Source: Nocardiopsis sp. JB363 | GTDB lineage: Bacteria > Actinomycetota > Actinomycetes > Streptosporangiales > Streptosporangiaceae | Assembly (NCBI RefSeq): GCF_900143625.1 | Contig: NZ_FRFF01000150.1 | Span: 1 to 59,395, forward strand | Direction: 5' to 3' | DNA length: 59,395 nt | Shown: positions 54,761 through 59,395 of the stretch, piece by piece | Position numbering within the stretch: position 1 is the first letter of the stretch | Layout of the letters: the number at the start of each line of letters is the position of its first letter | Notes under the pieces: generated by a model | Seen by the model: the letters and a program-made list of their open reading frames with translations, nothing else | Told to the model about the DNA's origin: nothing | Databases searched by the model: none | Made by a program: the position numbers and the translations under genes

Positions 54761-55717
54761 ATGACCGAGTACGCCTTCGCGGCCCGGGGTCTGGTGAAAC
54801 GGTTCGGGAAGACGACCGCGCTGGCCGGGGTGGACCTGTCCGCCCGACCCGGCTCCGTCCTCGGTGTCCTCGGCCCCAACGGGGCCGGTAAGACCACCGC
54901 CATCCGAATCCTGGCCACCCTTGCCCGCCCCGACGAGGGCACCGCCACCGTCGGCGGACACGACGTCGTCCGTGAGGCGGCCCGGGTGCGCCGCCTCATC
55001 GGGCTCACCGGACAGGGCTCCATGCTCGACGAGGAACTGACCGGCCCGGCCAACCTGGTCCTCATCGGCCGACTCTTGGACCTGGGCAAGGCCGGGGCCA
55101 CCGACCGCGCCCACGAACTCCTCGAACGGTTCGAACTCACCGAGGCCGCCCGACGCCCGGTCTCCACCTACTCCGGAGGGATGAAGCGCAGGCTGGACCT
55201 GGCCGCCTCACTCGTGGGCCGCCCCCACGTGGTCTTCCTCGACGAACCCTCCGTCGGTCTGGACCCGGGCAAGCGCGAGGAGCTGTGGCGCATGGTCCGC
55301 GAACTCACCGCCGAGGGCACCACCGTCCTGCTCACCACCCAGTACCTGGAGGAGGCCGACGCGCTCGCCGACGCCATCACCGTGATCGACCACGGTCGGG
55401 TGATCGCGGACGGCACCCCCGCCGAACTCAAACGCGTGGTCGGAGGCCAGGCCGTCTCGCTGCGCCCCACCGACCCCGCACTGGTCCCGACGGCCGCCCT
55501 GGCCATGGAGAGGGTCACCGGCCGCGCGCCCGACCACCCGGGCGGCCACACCCTGACCGTCCCGGTCGACGGCGACGACACCGCCTGGGAACTGGCCCGC
55601 GCCCTGCGCGAGGCGGACGTGCGCGTCACCGAGTTCTCCCTGCACCTGCCGAGCCTGGACGAGGTGTTCTTCGCCCTGACCGGCGCTTCCAGGAAGACCC
55701 ACGAGGAGACCGCGTGA
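54761..55717 (+). CDS. ABC exporter ATP-binding protein (DrrA-type), second copy
   Basis: A 318-residue ABC ATPase closely like the one at the left end of the window: Walker A GPNGAGKTT (about 38), Q-loop LTGQGSMLD, signature TYSGGMKRRLDLA, Walker B VVFLDEPSVGLDP (Ser replaces the usual Thr after Pro) and the DrrA-type C-terminal SLDEVFFALTG. It overlaps the permease gene (GTGA). Divergent from the long TetR regulator, which probably represses it until the exported compound is sensed. Confidence 0.93.
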   Translation: MTEYAFAARGLVKRFGKTTALAGVDLSARPGSVLGVLGPNGAGKTTAIRILATLARPDEGTATVGGHDVVREAARVRRLIGLTGQGSMLDEELTGPANLVLIGRLLDLGKAGATDRAHELLERFELTEAARRPVSTYSGGMKRRLDLAASLVGRPHVVFLDEPSVGLDPGKREELWRMVRELTAEGTTVLLTTQYLEEADALADAITVIDHGRVIADGTPAELKRVVGGQAVSLRPTDPALVPTAALAMERVTGRAPDHPGGHTLTVPVDGDDTAWELARALREADVRVTEFSLHLPSLDEVFFALTGASRKTHEETA

Positions 55718-56502
55718 GCGCCACCGTTTCGACCCACCGACCCGCCGCCCTGCCCCGGCACGGCCTCGTCCTGGCCCGGCGGAGTCTCGCCAAGACCCTG
55801 CGCAACCCGGGGAGCCTGGTCAACGGGGTGATCACCCCGGCGATCTTCCTGGTCCTGTTCGTGTACCTGTTCGGCGGTTCGGTGGCCGGGTCCACCGACG
55901 CCTACCTGCAATACCTGTTCCCCGGCGTGATGGTGATGGGCGCGGGCATCGCCGGGATGCTCTCCTCCGGGCTCACCATCAACATCGACATGAAGAAGGG
56001 CGTCTACGACCGCTTCCGCAGCCTGCCCATCGGCCGATCCGCCCCGCTGCTCGGGTCGGTCCTGGCCGACCTGGTCCGGTACGTGATCACCGTGCTGATC
56101 CTGTTCGCGATCGGTTTCCTCATGGGGTTCCGGGTGGAGACCGACGCGGGATCGGCGATCGCCGCCTCCGCCCTGGCCATCGGCTTCGGGTTCGCGCTGA
56201 GCTGGGTGATGGTGTTCCTCGGGGTGCTCATGCGCGACGAGAACGCCGTCATGGCGGTCACCTTCATCGCGATCCTGCCGCTGCTTCTGGGCACCAGCAT
56301 GGCGGCGCCGGTGGAGACCCTGCCCGACTGGCTGCGGAGCTGGGCCGGGATCAACCCGGTCACCCACGTCATGGACGCCGCCCGCGCCCTGCTGACGGGC
56401 ACGCCGGTCGGGGACGCCGTCACCTGGACCCTGGCCTGGTCGGCGGGGCTGGTCGCGGTGTTCGCCCCGCTGTCGGTGTGGGCGTTCAACCGGGAGCGTT
56501 GA
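55714..56502 (+). CDS. ABC-2 exporter permease (DrrB-type), second copy
   Basis: A 262-residue ABC-2 permease with about six helices. It shares VYDRFRSLPIGRSAPLLGSV and INPVTHVMDAARALLTG with the permease near the left end of the window. The GTG start lies within the ATPase stop overlap. With the ATPase it forms a complete exporter in the plasma membrane; the substrate is unknown. Confidence 0.92.
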   Translation: MSATVSTHRPAALPRHGLVLARRSLAKTLRNPGSLVNGVITPAIFLVLFVYLFGGSVAGSTDAYLQYLFPGVMVMGAGIAGMLSSGLTINIDMKKGVYDRFRSLPIGRSAPLLGSVLADLVRYVITVLILFAIGFLMGFRVETDAGSAIAASALAIGFGFALSWVMVFLGVLMRDENAVMAVTFIAILPLLLGTSMAAPVETLPDWLRSWAGINPVTHVMDAARALLTGTPVGDAVTWTLAWSAGLVAVFAPLSVWAFNRER

Positions 56503-56569
56503 TCCGGTCCGCCCTCCCTCGGCATCGCCCCAACGCCTAGAGTGGCCGAACCCCACGAAAGGAACCGGC

Positions 56570-57532
56570 ATGGACCTCAAGCACCACCACGTCGAGGTGA
56601 ACGGGCTGCGGTTGCACGTGGCCGAGCAGGGTGAGGGCCCGCTGGTCCTGCTGCTGCACGGGTTCCCGGAGAGCTGGTACTCCTGGCGGCACCAGTTCGC
56701 CCCGCTGGCCGAGGCCGGCTACCGGGTGGTCGCGCCCGACCAGCGCGGCTACGCGCGCAGTGACCGGGCGGCGAGCGTGGACGAGTACTCCCTGCCGCAC
56801 CTGGTCGGGGACATCACCGCGCTGATCACCGCGTTGGGCGCCGAGGGCGCCGTGGTCGTGGGGCACGACTGGGGCGCGCCGGTCGCGTGGACCACCGCCC
56901 TGCTCCGCCCCGACCTGGTGCGCGGCGTGGTCGGGTTGAGCGTCCCGCCGCTCCCGCCGGTGGGCATGCCCTCGATCGAGTCCTCCCGCGCGATTTACGG
57001 GGACCGTTACTACCAGGCCTACTTCCAGGAGCCCGGCCGTGCCGACGCCGAACTGGCCGCGGACCCGGCCGCCACGCTGCGCCGGTTGCTGGTCACCGCC
57101 TCCGGTGACGGCCCCTCCCCCGAGCCCGTGCCGTGGATCGTCCCCGAGGGGGCGACCATCGTGGAGTCGCTGCCCGAACCTCCCGAGCTGCCCGCCTGGT
57201 TGACCGCCGAGGACCTGGCGGTCTTCACCGAGGACTACTCGGCGCCGGACGCCTTCACGGGGCCGCTGAACTGGTACCGCAACATCGACCGCAACCAGGG
57301 GCTGATGGCGGCGTTCCAGGGGCTGCGGATCGAGGTGCCGGCGCTGTACATGGTGGGTGACAGGGACATGGTCACCGCCCTGAAGGGGGTTCCGGAGCTG
57401 CGGGAGATGCTGCCGCACATCGTGCCGAAGCTGCGCGAGGACATCACCCTGCCGGGTTGCGGCCACTGGACCCAGCAGGAGCGGCCCGAGGAGGTCAACA
57501 CGGCCCTGTTGGACTTCCTCCGATCCATATAA
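56570..57532 (+). CDS. Epoxide hydrolase-like alpha/beta hydrolase
   Basis: A 320-residue alpha/beta hydrolase of the epoxide hydrolase group. HGFPESWYSWRHQ (oxyanion region), GHDWGAPVAW with Asp as nucleophile (about 104), a cap domain with conserved Tyr in FTGPLNWYRN (about 235) and catalytic His in GCGHWTQQERPEEV (about 299). It opens epoxides to diols through a covalent ester. GAAAGG precedes the ATG and a TAGAGT -10 lies 27 bases upstream of it. The stop codon lies inside the operator of the following ArsR gene. Confidence 0.92.
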   Translation: MDLKHHHVEVNGLRLHVAEQGEGPLVLLLHGFPESWYSWRHQFAPLAEAGYRVVAPDQRGYARSDRAASVDEYSLPHLVGDITALITALGAEGAVVVGHDWGAPVAWTTALLRPDLVRGVVGLSVPPLPPVGMPSIESSRAIYGDRYYQAYFQEPGRADAELAADPAATLRRLLVTASGDGPSPEPVPWIVPEGATIVESLPEPPELPAWLTAEDLAVFTEDYSAPDAFTGPLNWYRNIDRNQGLMAAFQGLRIEVPALYMVGDRDMVTALKGVPELREMLPHIVPKLREDITLPGCGHWTQQERPEEVNTALLDFLRSI

Positions 57533-57550
57533 GAGATAGCTTATATAAGC
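57527..57550. promoter_or_regulatory. ArsR operator with two overlapping palindromes
   Basis: ATATAAG-AGATAG-CTTATAT (perfect 7-bp arms) overlaps GCTTATATAAGC, a perfect 12-bp palindrome. The patch is 22 bases before the ArsR gene, covers its expected -35, and includes the stop codon of the epoxide hydrolase gene. GATACT at 57558 is a possible -10. Confidence 0.75.
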
Positions 57551-57571
57551 GATCATTGATACTGTGCGCGT

Positions 57572-57919
57572 ATGCACGCCTTCGACGTACTCGGGGACCC
57601 GGTCAGGCGCCGTCTACTGGAGCTGCTCGCCGACGGGGAGCTCAGCTCGGGTGAGTTGACCGCGGTGGTCCGCGAGGAGTTCGGGATCAGCCAGCCCGCC
57701 GTCTCCCAACACCTGCGGGTATTGCGGGAGAGCGGGTTGGCGACCGTGCGCACCGAGGGAACCCGGCGGTTGTACGCGGTCGACACCGAGGCCCTGCGTC
57801 CGGTGGACGCCTGGTTGGACCCGTTCCGACGTTTCTGGGTGCCACGACTGGCCGCCCTGGAGACCGAGATCGCCCGGGGTAGGCGACGACGACGCTTGGA
57901 GGGGGAAGACGATGGGTGA
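57572..57919 (+). CDS. ArsR-family transcriptional regulator
   Basis: A 115-residue ArsR-type winged helix: FDVLGDPVRRRLLELL at the N-terminus, recognition helix ISQPAVSQHLRVLRESGLA (about 39-57), wing VRTEGTRRLYAVD. No metal-binding Cys cluster, as in members paired with AHSA1/SRPBCC proteins. It overlaps the SRPBCC gene by eight bases. The ATG has no ribosome-binding site, and a -10-like hexamer close upstream suggests a leaderless mRNA with autorepression at the palindromes. Confidence 0.92.
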   Translation: MHAFDVLGDPVRRRLLELLADGELSSGELTAVVREEFGISQPAVSQHLRVLRESGLATVRTEGTRRLYAVDTEALRPVDAWLDPFRRFWVPRLAALETEIARGRRRRRLEGEDDG

Positions 57920-58571
57920 GCACGAGGATCTGGACGTGGACGCGCAGATCGGGGCGGTCACGCGCGGGTTGGAGACACGCGACGGGGAGGGCCGGCGAAC
58001 GTTGGTGTCGGTGATCTCCCAGCGTTACGACACGACCGTCGAGGACCTGTGGCAGGCCTGCACCTCGACCGAACGCCTCCCCCGTTGGTTCGCTCCCGTC
58101 ACGGGCGACCTGCGACCGGGCGGCACCTATCGGATCGAGGGCAACGCGAGCGGCACCATCCGGACCTGTGAACCACCCAGGTCCTTCGACGCCACCTGGG
58201 AGTACGGGGGTGACGTCAGCTGGATCGCGGCGCGGATCGACCCCGACGGCGAGGGCGCGCGCCTCACCTTGGAGCACACCGCCGACGCCGAAAAGGTCGA
58301 GGGGTTCTGGGAACGGTTCGGACCGGGCGCGACCGGCGTGGGCTGGGACCTGGCGTTCATCGGATTGGCCGCGCACCTGAGCACCGACATCGACGCCCCG
58401 GTGGAGGCCGACGGTTGGGAGACCACCGATCAGGGCCGCCGGTTCATCACCGACAGCAGCGCCGCCTGGGCCGAGGCGGGCATCGCCTCGGGCACCCCGC
58501 GCGATCAGGCCGAGGCCGCCCGCGACCGCACCACCGCGTTCTTCCTCGGCGAGGGCCCCGGCGCGGAGTAG
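57912..58571 (+). CDS. SRPBCC (AHSA1-like) domain protein
   Basis: A 219-residue START-like protein. After a polar 25-residue lead, the AHSA1 fold starts at ISQRYDTTVEDLWQACTSTE, with LPRWFAPVTGDLRPGGTYRI and TLEHTADAEKVEGFWERFG. Such proteins bind hydrophobic ligands and regularly follow an ArsR regulator. The long helix at the C-terminus covers the cavity. GGGGGAAG upstream and the eight-base overlap with the ArsR gene indicate coupled translation. Confidence 0.9.
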   Translation: MGEHEDLDVDAQIGAVTRGLETRDGEGRRTLVSVISQRYDTTVEDLWQACTSTERLPRWFAPVTGDLRPGGTYRIEGNASGTIRTCEPPRSFDATWEYGGDVSWIAARIDPDGEGARLTLEHTADAEKVEGFWERFGPGATGVGWDLAFIGLAAHLSTDIDAPVEADGWETTDQGRRFITDSSAAWAEAGIASGTPRDQAEAARDRTTAFFLGEGPGAE

Positions 58572-58654
58572 GCACATAGAGCGCCGGCCGGAGCGCGTGA
58601 CGATCCGAACGTGCGCCCCGTTTCCCCCGTCCCCCGCATATGGAGGCAGCTCCG

Positions 58655-59263
58655 ATGACGACACTCCTCTGGGCCGGTGCGGCCGGCGCCTGGCTGTTCG
58701 TCCTGGTGTTCCTGATCGATGGGCTCACCCGGCCCGGGTACGAGTCGATGCGGCATCCGGTCAGTTCCCTGGCCCTGGGTCCGCGCGGGTGGGTGCAGAC
58801 CGGGAACTTCGTGGTCTGCGGCGCACTCGTCGCCGTGGCCTCGGTCGCGGTTCCGGGCGCGTGGGGCGGTCTCTTGCCGGCGGTGGCGATCGCCGTGCTG
58901 GGTGTCGGGTTGGTCCTGTCCGGGGTGTTCCCGATGGACCCGATGCGCGGCTATCCGCCGGGGGCTCCCGAGGGCACACCGGAGGAGACCACACGCGCCC
59001 ACCGTCTCCACGACACGGTGGGCGCGGTCGTGTTCTTCGCGCTCCCCGTGACCGCGGTGGTCGTGGCGTTCACCGTGCAGGATCCGCTGTGGCGGTGGGG
59101 TTCGGGCGCGGTGGGGCTGGTCGCCGGCGCGGGCACGCTGTGGTTCGGGCAGGCGTGGGAGGAGGAGTCCCGGCACACGGGGCTGATCCAGCGCCTGCCG
59201 CTGGTGGTGGGGTTGGGCTGGCTCGGCGCGTTCCTGGCCGCCGGGGCGCTCGGCGCTCCCTGA
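58655..59263 (+). CDS. DUF998 membrane protein
   Basis: A 202-residue integral membrane protein of the DUF998 family with six predicted helices. Diagnostic segments are YESMRHPVSSLALGPRGWVQ, LVLSGVFPMDPMRGYPPG and AHRLHDTVGAVVFFALP. The family function is unknown. GGAGG eight bases upstream selects this ATG over one 15 bases earlier. The gene is 83 bases downstream of the SRPBCC gene on the same strand and may belong to the same transcript. Confidence 0.9.
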   Translation: MTTLLWAGAAGAWLFVLVFLIDGLTRPGYESMRHPVSSLALGPRGWVQTGNFVVCGALVAVASVAVPGAWGGLLPAVAIAVLGVGLVLSGVFPMDPMRGYPPGAPEGTPEETTRAHRLHDTVGAVVFFALPVTAVVVAFTVQDPLWRWGSGAVGLVAGAGTLWFGQAWEEESRHTGLIQRLPLVVGLGWLGAFLAAGALGAP

Positions 59264-59395
59264 GGACGGGTACGCGCACGTTTTTCGCCTTGCCGTCCTT
59301 GACGTGACCCGGGTAACACGCGAACCTCGGATGCACAGCCGTATTCGGGTGCGTGACGGTGGCCGCGCCGTCCACCCCCGGCACTTCCCCCACTC
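59264..59395. other. Non-coding end of window
   Basis: No gene or clear regulatory signal is visible in the last 132 bases. No hairpin after the DUF998 gene was found that would qualify as a terminator. Confidence 0.4.

Noticed and set aside
1..59395. tRNA genes, CRISPR arrays, insertion sequences, prophage
   Set aside because: None was recognised by eye: no cloverleaf-like TTCGAATC arms in context, no regularly spaced repeats, no transposase or phage genes. A tRNAscan or profile search would be decisive.

Overview
The window is about 70% GC DNA packed with short-spaced or overlapping genes, frequent GTG starts, SD-led and apparently leaderless genes, and actinobacterial hallmarks: an AfsR/SARP-type regulator, the zinc-ribbon/Nif3/histidine-phosphatase cluster known from mycobacteria and streptomycetes, F420-type LLM oxidoreductase, DtxR/IdeR-type iron box, and a CelR/CebR-type cellulose box in front of an AA10 polysaccharide monooxygenase. 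Together these point to a chromosome segment of a filamentous actinomycete, most likely of the Nocardiopsis/Thermobifida group (inference from gene content, not from a database search). No phage, IS element, CRISPR array or tRNA gene was recognised.

Layout. 1-6.2 kb: end of a PH-domain membrane protein pair, a DrrAB-type ABC exporter and, convergent to it, a giant SARP/STAND regulator. 6.3-9.6 kb: a PEBP-like lipoprotein and a 717-residue membrane-anchored, intrinsically disordered Pro/Gly-rich protein ended by a textbook terminator. 9.7-16.2 kb: SulP transporter fused to carbonic anhydrase, a tiny antisense-overlapping membrane ORF, RNase P RNA (rnpB), then histidine phosphatase, zinc-ribbon protein, Nif3 and a WYL regulator on the minus strand. 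16.2-24.6 kb: FAD oxidase, alpha/beta hydrolase, endonuclease IV, MFS efflux pump with ArsR-like regulator, a Cys-rich small membrane protein and Tex. 24.6-32.6 kb: AA10 monooxygenase, a PaoABC-like molybdenum hydroxylase operon, a small alarmone synthetase, carboxylesterase, MarR regulator and cupin.

32.7-41.2 kb: a scramblase-like protein with a basic low-complexity tail, then what appears to be a regulon: a quinone oxidoreductase, a four-gene operon (SDR, SDR, APH-type kinase, ACAD11-like acyl-CoA dehydrogenase) and a TetR repressor, each preceded by a near-identical 20-bp operator (CATACCGACC...). I infer a hydroxyacyl-CoA degradation route of the LvaA/LvaC or ACAD10/11 kind. 41.3-45.5 kb: a complete iron-siderophore ABC importer with an iron box. 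45.5-49 kb: a 1140-residue protein that joins a P-loop ATPase region, one membrane helix and an extracytoplasmic type I periplasmic-binding domain, the least explained gene here. 49-59.4 kb: FAD monooxygenase, GH13 glucosidase, cyclase-family hydrolase, a small helical-repeat protein, a long TetR regulator divergent from a second DrrAB exporter, an epoxide hydrolase, an ArsR/AHSA1 pair with a striking AT-rich operator, and a DUF998 membrane protein.

Starts were chosen by ribosome-binding sites, by overlaps with the previous stop codon (ATGA/GTGA), or by a -10 element about 6-7 nt upstream (leaderless). Domain residue positions are approximate. All functional names rest on motif recognition by eye.
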